DNA of 64,000 bases from Azospirillum soli (GCF_017876165.1 NZ_JAGINQ010000017.1:58903-122902), one strand, 5' to 3'; counted from the first letter of the stretch, positions 35,549-44,575 are shown. Notes: generated from the sequence alone by a model not told the origin. Translations and numbers: made by a program.

Positions 35549-37936
35549 TCAACCGGCGATAAGCGCCTGCCACTCCTGTTCGGTGAGGATGGTGACGCCG
35601 AGGTCGCGGGCCTTGGTCGCCTTGCTGCCGGCGTCGGCGCCCGCGATCAAATAGTCGGTCTTGGCGGAGACGGAGCCGGCGACCTTGGCGCCCAGCGCCT
35701 CGGCGCGGGTCTTGGCCTCGGTGCGGGACATGGTCTCCAGAGTGCCGGTGAAGACCACCGTCTTGCCGGCCACGGGGGAGTTGGCCGCCGCCTTCGGACG
35801 CTCGGCGTCGAGAACGGTGACGCCCGCCTCCCGAAAGCCCTGGATGATGTCCAGGTTGTGCCGTTCGCGGAAGAAGCCGGCCAGTTCCTCGGCCGCCACC
35901 TCGCCCACATCGGGAATGGCGACCAGCTCGTTCCAGGCGGGGCCGGGCTGCGCCCCGGCGGCGGCGATCATCGCCCGCTTCCAGGCGTCCAGCGTTCCGT
36001 ACCGTTCGGCCAGCGCCTGGGCGGCGCGGGCGTCCACCTTCTTGATGCCCAGCAGCTTGATGATCTTCTCCAGCCGCAAGGCGTCCTGGGTGGCGTAGAA
36101 GTCCACCTTGGGCAGGTTTTCCGGGTCGGAGAACCAGGCCAGCAGCGCATCGGCCTTCACCGGGCCGAGGCCGTTCAGCGCGTGCAGGTCCAGCCACGCC
36201 TCGCCCGGCATGTCGGCGATGGCGCGCTCCATGCCGGTCAGCAGGCTGTCGAGCGACACGTAATGCCGGGCCAGCGACTTGGCAGTCACCTCGCCGATGT
36301 GGCGGATGCCCAGCGCGAAGACGAAGCGGTGCAGGTCGATGCCGGCGCGGCGCTGGTTGATGGCGGAGAACAGGTTCTCCACCGACTTTTCCTTCCAGCC
36401 GGGTCGGCCGAGGATGGCGATGGCGCCCTCCTCCACCCGCTTTTCCAGCGTGAAGATGTCCACGGGGGAGCGGATCAGGCCGTCGTCCCAGAATTCCTCG
36501 ATGGTCTTCTCGCCCAGCCCCTCGATGTCGAAGGCGTTGCGGGAAACGAAGTGGCGCAGGCGCTCCTTCGCCTGGGCGCCGCAGATCAGGCCGCCGGTGC
36601 AGCGGCGCACCGCCTCGTCCGGCTCGCGCACGGCGAGGCTGCCGCAGACCGGGCAATGGTCGGGGAAGCGGTAGGGCTCGGTGTTGGCCGGGCGCTGGCT
36701 TTCCACCACGCCGACGATCTGCGGGATCACGTCGCCGGCCCGCTGGACGATCACGAGATCGCCGATGCGGATGTCCTTGCGGGCGATCTCGTCCTCATTG
36801 TGCAGGGTGGCGCGGCTGACCACGACGCCGCCGACGGTGATGTCCTCAAGCTCTGCTACGGGAGTCAGGGCGCCGGTGCGGCCGACCTGGATGGTGATGC
36901 CCTTCAGCCGGGTCTGCGCCTGCTCCGCCGGGAATTTGTGGGCAATGGCCCAGCGCGGCGCGCGGGAAACGAAGCCCAGCCGCTGCTGAAGCTCCAGGCT
37001 GTTGACCTTGTAAACCACGCCGTCGATGTCGAACGGCAAGGCGGAGCGCTGTTCGCCGATCTTGCGGTAGTGGGTCAGCAGCGCCTCGGCCCCGTCGCAC
37101 AGGTTGGACGGGCGGTTCAGGTGGAAGCCCCAGCCGCGCAGCCGCTCGCGAATGCCCCATTGGGTGTCGGCGATGGGTTCCGACACCTCGCCCAGCGCGT
37201 AGCCGAAGAAGCAGAGCGGGCGGGAGGCGGTGATCTTCGCGTCCTTCTGGCGCAGCGAGCCGGCCGCCGCATTGCGCGGGTTGGCGAAGACGGGCTCCCC
37301 CTTCTCCGCGTAGGCGCGGTTCATCGCCAGGAAGTCGTCGCGGTTCATGTAGACCTCGCCGCGCACCTCCAGCACGGCGGGGTATGGGGCGGGGAGCTGC
37401 TGCGGCACGTCCCGGATGGTGCGGACGTTGGCGGTCACGTCCTCGCCCTCCGTGCCGTCGCCGCGCGTGGCGGCCTGGACGAGGCGGCCGTCCTCGTAGC
37501 GGAGCGACAGGGACAGGCCATCGATCTTCGGCTCGGCCACGAACTCGATGGGGGCGTCGTCGGGCAGGCCCAGGAAGCGGCGGATGCGCGCCACGAATTC
37601 GTGCGCGTCCTCCTCCGCGAAGGCGTTGCCGAGCGACAGCATGGGGACGGCGTGGCGCACCTTGCGGAAGCCGGCGGCCGGGGCGGCGCCGACGCGCAGG
37701 CTCGGCGAATCGGCGCGGCGCAGCTCGGGATAGCGCGCCTCGATGGCGTTGTTGCGGCGGACCAGAGCGTCGTAGTCGGCGTCGCTGATCTCCGGCTTGT
37801 CCATCTGGTGATAGAGCCGGTCGTGGTGCGCGATTTCCTTGGACAGGGCGGCCAGTTCGGCCTGCGCCTGCTCGACCGTCAGTTCCTCCACGGGGATGGC
37901 GCGAAGGTTGGCGGGGGTGTCGAACAGGTCGGTCAT
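35549..37936 (-). CDS. ligA: NAD-dependent DNA ligase LigA
   Basis: A 795-residue enzyme that seals nicks using NAD. It has the Ia domain (LAALSKEIAHHDRLYHQMDKP with the Tyr for NAD binding), the adenylation motif EPKIDGLSL with the catalytic Lys, the tetracysteine zinc finger beginning CPVCGSLAVREPDEAVRRC and ending in a Cys of GLICGAQ, helix-hairpin-helix repeats, and a C-terminal BRCT domain from about residue 715 (VAGKTVVFTGTLETMSRTEA). At 795 residues it is about 100 longer than many LigA proteins; the extra residues lie mainly in the HhH region between about 590 and 700 (IIKLLGIKKVDARAAQALAE). In many alphaproteobacteria ligA follows recN directly; here they are 4 kb apart. Confidence 0.97.
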   Translation of the reverse strand: MTDLFDTPANLRAIPVEELTVEQAQAELAALSKEIAHHDRLYHQMDKPEISDADYDALVRRNNAIEARYPELRRADSPSLRVGAAPAAGFRKVRHAVPMLSLGNAFAEEDAHEFVARIRRFLGLPDDAPIEFVAEPKIDGLSLSLRYEDGRLVQAATRGDGTEGEDVTANVRTIRDVPQQLPAPYPAVLEVRGEVYMNRDDFLAMNRAYAEKGEPVFANPRNAAAGSLRQKDAKITASRPLCFFGYALGEVSEPIADTQWGIRERLRGWGFHLNRPSNLCDGAEALLTHYRKIGEQRSALPFDIDGVVYKVNSLELQQRLGFVSRAPRWAIAHKFPAEQAQTRLKGITIQVGRTGALTPVAELEDITVGGVVVSRATLHNEDEIARKDIRIGDLVIVQRAGDVIPQIVGVVESQRPANTEPYRFPDHCPVCGSLAVREPDEAVRRCTGGLICGAQAKERLRHFVSRNAFDIEGLGEKTIEEFWDDGLIRSPVDIFTLEKRVEEGAIAILGRPGWKEKSVENLFSAINQRRAGIDLHRFVFALGIRHIGEVTAKSLARHYVSLDSLLTGMERAIADMPGEAWLDLHALNGLGPVKADALLAWFSDPENLPKVDFYATQDALRLEKIIKLLGIKKVDARAAQALAERYGTLDAWKRAMIAAAGAQPGPAWNELVAIPDVGEVAAEELAGFFRERHNLDIIQGFREAGVTVLDAERPKAAANSPVAGKTVVFTGTLETMSRTEAKTRAEALGAKVAGSVSAKTDYLIAGADAGSKATKARDLGVTILTEQEWQALIAG

Positions 37937-38038
37937 GGTGGGTCTCTTCTGTCCCTCGTCATTTGGGGGCGCAGCATAGCGCCGATGGGACGGGATCGGG
38001 AGAGACGAAACGCCATGCCTTCCCCGCCGCGTGCGCAG

Positions 38039-38067
38039 CCCGCGACGGATCCGGGATCCGTCGCGGG
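38039..38067. terminator. Perfect 13-bp hairpin after the coiled-coil gene
   Basis: CCCGCGACGGATC at 38039-38051 pairs with GATCCGTCGCGGG at 38055-38067 around a 3-base loop. It lies just beyond the stop of the 105-residue gene (minus strand) and before ligA. No T run follows on the minus strand, so it may work as a terminator or a stabilising structure. Confidence 0.55.
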
Positions 38068-38077
38068 ACGGCCGCGG

Positions 38078-38395
38078 TCAGGCCAGGGCCTTGAGCAGGC
38101 CGGCAATGGCGGACACCGCCTTGTCAACGATCTCCAACGCTTCCAGCAGATCCTTGACCCGCTTGCGTGCCTCCTTGATCGCCTTGTTCGCCCGCCCGAG
38201 ATCGGCAATGGCGGCGTCGTACTCCGCCTTCTTCCTCTCGATGGTTTCGTCGATCAGACGGTCCAGCAGTTCGTGCAGCTCGTCGATCCGAGCGTAGATC
38301 GGTCCCTTTCGATCGACCGGTGTTTCGTCGAGCAGATCCATCAACTCATCGAGGAGCAGGCGGATGTCGTTTCCAAGAGACTGGCTGGTGGTCAT
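38078..38395 (-). CDS. Small coiled-coil protein of unknown function
   Basis: A 105-residue, strongly helical, highly charged protein that I do not recognise. Heptad-like leucines run through IRLLLDELMDLLDETPVDRKG and IDELHELLDRLIDETIERKK to the C-terminus KDLLEALEIVDKAVSAIAGLL, which is amphipathic. There is no signal peptide or membrane helix. AAGGAG lies 9 bases before ATG 38395. It is 13 bases after the lipoprotein gene on the same strand, so the two are surely co-transcribed. A soluble partner or regulator of the lipoprotein is possible but unproven. Confidence 0.75.
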   Translation of the reverse strand: MTTSQSLGNDIRLLLDELMDLLDETPVDRKGPIYARIDELHELLDRLIDETIERKKAEYDAAIADLGRANKAIKEARKRVKDLLEALEIVDKAVSAIAGLLKALA

Positions 38396-38408
38396 GAGAG
38401 CGATCTCC

Positions 38409-39335
38409 TTAGCCGAAGGCCCGGACGAGGGCGTAGAGGGTCTGCACTTCCCTGGCGAACTGGCGGATGTCCTCGATCGAGTAGGCACGGTCCTCCACCG
38501 CCGCGAGCAGGGCGGCATGCGCCTTCTTCAGCTTTGCTGCGGTTTCGCCTCCCGTCTGGTCGAGCGTGGCGATGTGCGCCTTGTGGTTGCGGTGCATCCG
38601 GTCGGCGTTGACGAAAAGCCACCGGTCGGACGCCGGCATGCTCGCACGGCGGTTTGGAGCGTTGATCGTGTCGAACGCGTCGCGAAGCGAAATGTCGAGC
38701 CCACGCGCCGCCGACTCATACGCCGCAAGCGACGTGTTCCCGGACACGCGGAATTCTCCGGCCAGAAGATCGGCAGCCTTGTCCACCGTCGGCGCGAAAG
38801 CCCGGACGATGTCGATCACGGCATCGCGCTTGACGTTCTCCACGGCCAGCGACGCGACCGGCCCGGCCTTCCCCGCCACGGCCTTGATACGGTCGCCGTC
38901 CTCGGCGAAGCCGGGCAGCTTGGCGAGATTGTCGCCGATGGACGACATGTGCTGTTTGACGGCATCCGGATTGCCGTCGCCGACGAGATCGACCAGCCCT
39001 TGCCCATAGGACCGAAGGGCAAGCGCCAACTGCATCGGGCGCGTCAGATCGTCTTGATCGAGGTTTCTGTCCAGATTGGTGAACTTCCTCGCGGCGAAAT
39101 CGCTGGAGGATCTGGCGCCCGGAAGCGCCAGGGACGCCGCCTGCATCTCCATGATGCCGTTGCGCATCTGCGGCAACTCCGTCACCACCAATTCACCGTA
39201 GTCCTTGCTGGCGGTGCCGAAGGTCGCCACGGCCTCCTTCTGCGCAGCGGTCAATCCGCAAGCACCGAGCGGCACCATCAAGAAGGGCAGAACGGCAAGG
39301 TACAGCTTGGTCCGGCATGCACGTCGTTCGGTCAT
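38409..39335 (-). CDS. Lipoprotein of unknown function
   Basis: A 308-residue protein with a lipoprotein signal peptide: a basic start (MTERRACRTK), a hydrophobic stretch and the lipobox LGAC, so Cys26 should be lipidated. The mature part is all-helical and charged, with segments such as LTAAQKEAVATFGTASKDYGE, RSYGQGLVDLVGDGNPDAV and ADRMHRNHKAHIATLDQTGGE. I know no family for it. GGGAGG lies 7 bases before ATG 39335, so the longer frame opening 15 bases upstream is less likely. It is the first gene of a two-gene unit with the coiled-coil gene and lies in the segment inserted between recN and ligA. Confidence 0.78.
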   Translation of the reverse strand: MTERRACRTKLYLAVLPFLMVPLGACGLTAAQKEAVATFGTASKDYGELVVTELPQMRNGIMEMQAASLALPGARSSSDFAARKFTNLDRNLDQDDLTRPMQLALALRSYGQGLVDLVGDGNPDAVKQHMSSIGDNLAKLPGFAEDGDRIKAVAGKAGPVASLAVENVKRDAVIDIVRAFAPTVDKAADLLAGEFRVSGNTSLAAYESAARGLDISLRDAFDTINAPNRRASMPASDRWLFVNADRMHRNHKAHIATLDQTGGETAAKLKKAHAALLAAVEDRAYSIEDIRQFAREVQTLYALVRAFG

Positions 39336-39477
39336 TTGCATTCCTCCCAAAGAACGCCGACGAGTGCGGTGCTTCTTATCTGAATGCTCTCACCCGCACC
39401 CTTGGATGGTGCGTCTGCGAGACATGCCGAGTCAATTCGGCGAAAGTCATGAAGCTCTTCTCAAATTCTGATCATAA

Positions 39478-40107
39478 ATGAATATGCCAACAACCCGAAA
39501 AGCAGTTCCAACGGAGGCGGATGATGCAGTTTTCCTGGAATTTGCCGGATGGGAAAGGCAAATGGAGAGATGCGAGGACAAGCCGGAAGCCGCCATGCCC
39601 CTGCCCGCCAACTCCCTCTCCGTCGATGATCGGTTCGTCATCGCCGCGGCGCTCGACCGCATCCTGTACGACGACCCGGACCATTTCGCGGCGGAGGATG
39701 CGCGGCTGCTGCGCCGGATGATCCCGCGCACGCGCACGCCGTGGCTGCGGCTGGGCTTCCGCGCCGAGAGTCAGGGACCGTCCATGTCCGGCCAGGCGGC
39801 CGGGGTCGGCGACGTGAAGATGGACGGCGACAAGAAAGTCGTCGAAGGCGGGGTCGGCGAAACGTCGGTGTGGCGCTGCGGCCAGTACAAGATCTCCAAC
39901 CACGGCGACGATCTGGAGATCTGGCAGGTGATGAGCGACGAGTTCGCCGAGGAGCCGAAGGGCGCCCGGCTGGAGTTCGGCCCCACTGGCGCGCCGGAGC
40001 GCCTGACCTTCTTCCAGCCGCGTGATCTGGAGTTGCGCATCCCCTTCACCAGCTTCGCCGTCGGGCTGCGGCTGGGCGGCTGGCAGCCGTGGAAGAGCGC
40101 GGCGTGA
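39478..40107 (+). CDS. Hypothetical protein, orphan on the plus strand
   Basis: A frame of up to 209 residues that I do not recognise. The middle (LPANSLSVDDRFVIAAALDRIL and YDDPDHFAAEDARLLRRMI) is helical. The C-terminal half is beta-rich with KISNHGDDLEIWQVMSDEF and RLTFFQPRDLELRIPFTSFAVG. The codon bias of the part after about 39590 looks native. The start is uncertain: ATG 39478 lacks a ribosome binding site, while ATG 39562 (MERCEDKPEA) and ATG 39595 are alternatives. There is no signal peptide. It sits alone between the divergent lipoprotein gene and the convergent protease gene. Confidence 0.55.
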   Translation: MNMPTTRKAVPTEADDAVFLEFAGWERQMERCEDKPEAAMPLPANSLSVDDRFVIAAALDRILYDDPDHFAAEDARLLRRMIPRTRTPWLRLGFRAESQGPSMSGQAAGVGDVKMDGDKKVVEGGVGETSVWRCGQYKISNHGDDLEIWQVMSDEFAEEPKGARLEFGPTGAPERLTFFQPRDLELRIPFTSFAVGLRLGGWQPWKSAA

Positions 40108-40154
40108 TGCCGAAGGGGGGCGCGTAGGACTGCGCCGCCCCCTTTGGCGATGCG

Positions 40155-41939
40155 TCAGCCGGTGCTGTGGTCGTGCAGCAGGTCGGCGTGGGCGTAGAGG
40201 TCCGGGGCCAGCGCCGCGAGATCGAAGGCCATGGGCACCACATCGTCCGTATGGCCCTGAAGCCCGTCCAGCCCCTGCGTGACAAGGTGCTGGTAAACCT
40301 CCTGCTGGCCGGCTTCGGCCAGGGCGGTGGCGCCGGGGAAGTAGCCCTTGTCGGCGTTCACCACCAGCGTGCCGTTCCACCACAGGCCCGACTGGCCCTT
40401 GACCACGTCCTTACCGTCCAAGGCCCCCTTGTCGTAGGTCACGATGCCATCGGTCGGCAGGACCGCCTTGCCGTTGATGGTGACCTTGTTGACGAACAGG
40501 CTGCGATCCTGGCCGTTGATGACCGCGTCGTTGTCGTACTGGATCTGGACCTTGTGGGCCTGATCGGCGGTCAGGCTGGTGTTGAAGCTGTAATCCTTGG
40601 CCGTGGTGCCGGCCATGCCCTCGCCGATCTTCTTGCCATCGACCAGCAGGTTGAAATGGGCGCTCACGCCGCCCGCCGGGCTGCCGGAGGCGTTGACGGT
40701 GATGGTCGAGCCGGTGGCCGGAGCGGCCGGGAAAGCGGAAGCCGGGGTGTTGAACACCAGCGTGCCGTTCCACCACATCCCCGACTGGCCCTTGACCACG
40801 TCGAGACCGTCGAGAGCACCCTTGTCGTAGGTGACGTTCGCGTCGGTCGCCGCCATGGCGTGGCCGTTGACGGTGACCTTGTTCACGAACAGGCTGCGGT
40901 CCTGGCCGTTGACGACGGCGTCGTTGTCGTACTGCACCTGGACCTTGTGGGCTTGGCCGCCGGTCAGGTTGGCGGTGAAGGCGTAGTCCTTGGCCGTCGT
41001 GCCGGCCACGCCCTCGCCGATCTTCTGGCCGTCCACCAGCAGCTTGAAGTGGGCGTTCACGCCACCGGCCGGGTAACCCAGGGCGTTGACGGTGATGGTC
41101 GAGGTGTCGGGCTGCGGCGCCGGGGTGGTCGGCGTGTAAGTCTGGGCGATCTTGGCGAGCAGGGCGTCGGTGTTCAGATCAAAATAGCCCGACGTGCCCA
41201 TGGCCGTGCCGCTGGCCTTGGCGAGCGACAGGAACTGGTCCTGGGTCAGGCGCGCGCCGGTCAGACTGACGGCCTGCTGCTGGGCCAGCGCCACGGCCGC
41301 CGTGACGGTGGGCGCGGCGAAGGAGGAACCGTTGGCCGAATAGGTGAGACCGGCGCTGTTGGTCAGCCGGATGTCGGTGCCGTCCGCGCAGATGTCGGTC
41401 AGGGTCGGGCTGCGCTGCGCCCAGGCCGGGAAGCTCCCGTCGCCGGTCGAGGCGGAGACGCAGATCTGGTTGGCGTCGGCGGCGAAGCTCGACACGCTCT
41501 GCGTGGCGCCGCCGTCGCCGCTGTTGCCGCCGGCCGCCACGGTCAGGACGCGCTTGGCAGCGAGTGCCGCCAGTTCGTCGGACATGGAGGTGGTCGCCGC
41601 CACGGTCTGCGCGCCGCCGCCGAGCGACAGGTTCACCGCCACGATGTTGTAGGCGTCGGCGTTGGCGACGACCCATTGCAGGGCCTTCTCGATGTAAGTC
41701 TCGTCGGTGGCGCCGCCGCTGTCGGACATGACCTTCAGGGCGATGATGCCGGCGTCGGGGGCGTTCTTCAGAATGCCGGCCGTGACCATGGCCCCGTGCG
41801 TGTTCGCGTCGGAAACCATGACGTTGTCGTCGTTGTGGTAGAAATCTTGCTGATAGACCAGCCGGCCCGTGCCCCAGGACGAGGACAGGCCAGTGTCGAT
41901 CACGACGACGTTTCCGATGGGGGCGGTGGTGTTCGACAT
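40155..41939 (-). CDS. Subtilisin-like (S8) serine protease with two carbohydrate-binding-like repeats
   Basis: A 594-residue protein. The N-terminal S8 peptidase domain (1-265) has the triad Asp15 in VVVIDTGLS, His48 in DANTHGAMV and Ser206 in NGSSFAAPTV, with the oxyanion Asn in AAGGNSGDG. Two tandem repeats of about 117 residues follow (281-397 and 411-528), sharing STITVNA, LLVDG-KIGEG, YDNDAV-NGQDRSLFVNKVT and KGQSG-WWNGTLV. Their pattern resembles the calcium-dependent xylan-binding CBM60-type fold. The last 65 residues are unique. There is no Sec signal peptide, propeptide or RTX repeat, so the export route is unclear; type I secretion by an uncleaved C-terminal signal is possible. It lies in the inserted segment beside recN. 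Confidence 0.85.
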   Translation of the reverse strand: MSNTTAPIGNVVVIDTGLSSSWGTGRLVYQQDFYHNDDNVMVSDANTHGAMVTAGILKNAPDAGIIALKVMSDSGGATDETYIEKALQWVVANADAYNIVAVNLSLGGGAQTVAATTSMSDELAALAAKRVLTVAAGGNSGDGGATQSVSSFAADANQICVSASTGDGSFPAWAQRSPTLTDICADGTDIRLTNSAGLTYSANGSSFAAPTVTAAVALAQQQAVSLTGARLTQDQFLSLAKASGTAMGTSGYFDLNTDALLAKIAQTYTPTTPAPQPDTSTITVNALGYPAGGVNAHFKLLVDGQKIGEGVAGTTAKDYAFTANLTGGQAHKVQVQYDNDAVVNGQDRSLFVNKVTVNGHAMAATDANVTYDKGALDGLDVVKGQSGMWWNGTLVFNTPASAFPAAPATGSTITVNASGSPAGGVSAHFNLLVDGKKIGEGMAGTTAKDYSFNTSLTADQAHKVQIQYDNDAVINGQDRSLFVNKVTINGKAVLPTDGIVTYDKGALDGKDVVKGQSGLWWNGTLVVNADKGYFPGATALAEAGQQEVYQHLVTQGLDGLQGHTDDVVPMAFDLAALAPDLYAHADLLHDHSTG

Positions 41940-42035
41940 AGCGCCAACCTCGTTCCATAACTGTACGAGGCTGGACTATCCGGACTTTGCTGTGGCCGTT
42001 GGATGACCGTTGCGGGCGAAGGATGGGACTTTGCC

Positions 42036-43703
42036 CTACCCTCGCCCCGCGATCAGACTGTCGGCGGCGGCGCGGGCCTCCGCCGTGATGGTGGCGCCGG
42101 AGAGCATGCGGGCGATCTCCTCCCGGCGGTCGTCGCCGTCCAGTTCGGCGACGCCGGTCGTCACCTGCTCGCCCTTCACCGACTTTTGGACCTTCAGGTG
42201 CGTGGAGCCGCGCGCGGCGACCTGCGGGCTGTGGGTGACCACGAGCACCTGCAAGCCGTGCCCGAGCTTTTCCAGCCGTTCGCCCACGGCGGCGGCGACG
42301 GCGCCGCCGATGCCGGTGTCCACCTCGTCGAAGACCAGCGTGCCCACGGTCGAGGTCTGGGCCAGAACCACCTTGAGCGCCAGCATGAAGCGCGCCAGTT
42401 CACCGCCGGACGCGATCTTGTTGAGCGCACCGGGGGGCGAGCCGGGGTTGGTGGCGACCTGGAAGGCCACGCGGTCCATGCCGGCGGCGGTCCATTCGGC
42501 TTCACCCAGCGGTTCGACCAGCGTGCGGAACCTGGCCTTTTCCATCTTCAGCGGTGCCAGCTCGCCGGCGACCGCCTTGTCCAGGTCTCCGGCGGCGGAC
42601 TGGCGGGCCTTGCTCAGCGCCTCGGCGGCCTTGCGGTAGGCCTCGCGCGCCACCTCGGCCTCCTTGGCGAGGCGGGTCAGCAGGTCGCCCTGGTCCTCGA
42701 TGAGGAGAAGGCGGTCGGCCATGTCCTTGCGGAGCGCCGCCAGCGCGTCCACGTCCACGCCGTGCTTGCGGGCGGCGGCGCGCAGCGCGAAGAGGCGCTC
42801 TTCCAGCTTTTCCAGGGCCTGCGGGTCCATGTCCACGTCGGCGGAGGCGGCCTGGAGGGATGCGATGGCCTCCCCCGCCTCGGTCGCGGCACGGTCGAGC
42901 GCGGCAATCACCGGGTCGAGCTTGCCGCCGGCCTTGTCGGCGATGCGGCTCAGCGTGCGGATGGCCGAGGACAGGGCACGTTCCACGCCACGGTCGCCGG
43001 ACAGCTCCGCGAAGGCGGAGTTCATGGCGTCGACCAGCTTTTCCCGGTGCATCAGCACGGCGCGGGTCTCAGCCAACTCTTCCTCTTCGCCCTGTTTCGG
43101 GGCGAGCGCGTCCAGTTCGGCGACGGCGTGGCGGAGGTATTCTTCTTCGGAGCGGGCGCGGGCGATCTCGGCGGCGGCGTTGGCGCGCGCGTCCTCGACC
43201 TGACGCCACGCGCGGTGCGCGGCGGCGACCTGGGCGGCCTGCGCGTCAAGGCCGGCGTAGGCGTCGAGCACGCTGCGATGGGTCTGCGGGTTCAGCAGGC
43301 CGTGGGTGTCGAACTGGCCGTGAACTTCGACGAGTTCCTCACCCAGGCGCTTCAGCAGGCCGACGCCGACCGCCTGGTCGTTGACCCAGGCGCGGCTGCG
43401 GCCATCAACGCTGACGGTGCGGCGCACGACGAGGCGGTCCTCGGCGTCGAGCCCCTGTTCCTTCAGGATGTCGAAGGCGGGATGGTCGCCGGACAGCTCG
43501 AACTCGGCGGTGACCGAGGCCTGCTCGGCGCCGTGACGGACGAGGCCCGATTCGGCGCGCGCGCCGAGCGCAAGGCCCAGCGCATCCAGCAGGATCGACT
43601 TGCCGGCGCCGGTCTCGCCGGTCAGCACGCAGAGGCCCCGATCGAAGCCGAGCGCCAGCTTTTCGATCAGGACGACGTCCCGGATCGTCAGCGAGGCCAG
43701 CAC
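42036..43703 (-). CDS. recN: DNA repair protein RecN
   Basis: A 555-residue SMC-like ATPase for double-strand break repair. It has an N-terminal LASLTIRDVVLIEKLALGF, Walker A VLTGETGAGKSILLDALGLALG, a long coiled-coil middle (about 160-370), and the C-terminal signature ASGGELARFMLALKVVLA with Walker B TLVFDEVDTGIGG and VTHSPQVAARG. GTG 43703 is the best start because it gives the family's standard N-terminus; the frame remains open upstream into bamD but without homology. It follows bamD by 8 bases, so they form an operon as in other alphaproteobacteria. Confidence 0.96.
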   Translation of the reverse strand: MLASLTIRDVVLIEKLALGFDRGLCVLTGETGAGKSILLDALGLALGARAESGLVRHGAEQASVTAEFELSGDHPAFDILKEQGLDAEDRLVVRRTVSVDGRSRAWVNDQAVGVGLLKRLGEELVEVHGQFDTHGLLNPQTHRSVLDAYAGLDAQAAQVAAAHRAWRQVEDARANAAAEIARARSEEEYLRHAVAELDALAPKQGEEEELAETRAVLMHREKLVDAMNSAFAELSGDRGVERALSSAIRTLSRIADKAGGKLDPVIAALDRAATEAGEAIASLQAASADVDMDPQALEKLEERLFALRAAARKHGVDVDALAALRKDMADRLLLIEDQGDLLTRLAKEAEVAREAYRKAAEALSKARQSAAGDLDKAVAGELAPLKMEKARFRTLVEPLGEAEWTAAGMDRVAFQVATNPGSPPGALNKIASGGELARFMLALKVVLAQTSTVGTLVFDEVDTGIGGAVAAAVGERLEKLGHGLQVLVVTHSPQVAARGSTHLKVQKSVKGEQVTTGVAELDGDDRREEIARMLSGATITAEARAAADSLIAGRG

Positions 43704-43711
43704 GGAACGGC

Positions 43712-44530
43712 CTAGAACAGGGAGCTCCAGGCTTTGCTGATCCACGACTTGTCGTTTCGCTCCGGACGCACGTTGGCGTCCACCAGCAGTGCGTAGCTGT
43801 CCGTGTACCATTCGCTGCCGGGGAAGTTGTGACCGAGCACCGCGGCGGCGGTCTTCGCCTCGTCGGTGATACCGAGCGCCAGATAGCATTCCACCAGACG
43901 GTGGAGGGCTTCCGGCACATGGGAGGTGGTCTGGTAGTTTTCAATCACCGTGCGGAACCGGCCGATGGCGGCGGTCTGCTGACCCTGCTTCATGTAGAAG
44001 CGCCCGACCTCCATCTCCTTGCCGGCGAGGTGGTCGTTGGTCAGGTCGATCTTGATCTTGGCGTCGCGCGCGTACTGGCTTTCGGGGAAGCGGCGCACGA
44101 CCTCCGACAGGGCCTCCAGCGCGCGACTCGTCATGCGCTGGTCGCGGCGGACATCGGTGATCTGCTCGTAGTAGGACAGCGCCCGCATGTAATAGGCGTA
44201 GGCGACGTCCTTGCTGCCCGGATGCAGCTGGATGTAGCGGTCGAGCGCCAGGATGGCGTCGTCGTACTTCAGGTCCTGGTAATGGGCGTAGGCGGCCATG
44301 ATCTGCGCCTTGGCGGCCCATTCGGAATAGGGGTGCTGACGCTCCACCTCGTCATACAGCTTGGCGGCGGTCTTGAACCGCTCGTCCTGCATGGCGGCGT
44401 CCGCCTCTTGATAGATCTGCTCGGCGGGGCGCTCCACGTAATCCAGTTCCTCCTTGGTGGAGGAGCAGGCGGTCAGGGCGGTGCCGAGGAGGAGGGCCAC
44501 GAGCGGCAGGCGGGTCAGGCGAGGCGGCAT
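43712..44530 (-). CDS. bamD: Outer membrane assembly lipoprotein BamD
   Basis: A 272-residue lipoprotein of the BAM complex that folds outer membrane proteins. The signal peptide ends in lipobox LTAC near residue 20. Five TPR-like repeats follow, with the conserved ERPAEQIYQEADAAMQDERF, AYAHYQDLKYDDAILALDRYIQLHPG, YYEQITDVRRDQRMT and RRFPESQYARDA. ATG 44530 is used; a GTG at 44539 has the nearer ribosome binding site (GGAAG) and is possible. It is co-transcribed with recN. Confidence 0.95.
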   Translation of the reverse strand: MPPRLTRLPLVALLLGTALTACSSTKEELDYVERPAEQIYQEADAAMQDERFKTAAKLYDEVERQHPYSEWAAKAQIMAAYAHYQDLKYDDAILALDRYIQLHPGSKDVAYAYYMRALSYYEQITDVRRDQRMTSRALEALSEVVRRFPESQYARDAKIKIDLTNDHLAGKEMEVGRFYMKQGQQTAAIGRFRTVIENYQTTSHVPEALHRLVECYLALGITDEAKTAAAVLGHNFPGSEWYTDSYALLVDANVRPERNDKSWISKAWSSLF

Positions 44531-44554
44531 GATCGTCACAATGCTTCCAAGTTT

Positions 44555-44575
44555 GGCCCTATATAGCACGGAGGC
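44555..44575 (-). promoter_or_regulatory. Candidate extended -10 promoter of bamD-recN
   Basis: On the minus strand GTGCTATATAGGG provides a TGC-extended -10 (TATATA) about 25-35 bases before the bamD start. The -35 is weak (TTGCCG, spacing 19). The same GTGCTATATA core lies just upstream of uvrD. Confidence 0.4.
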
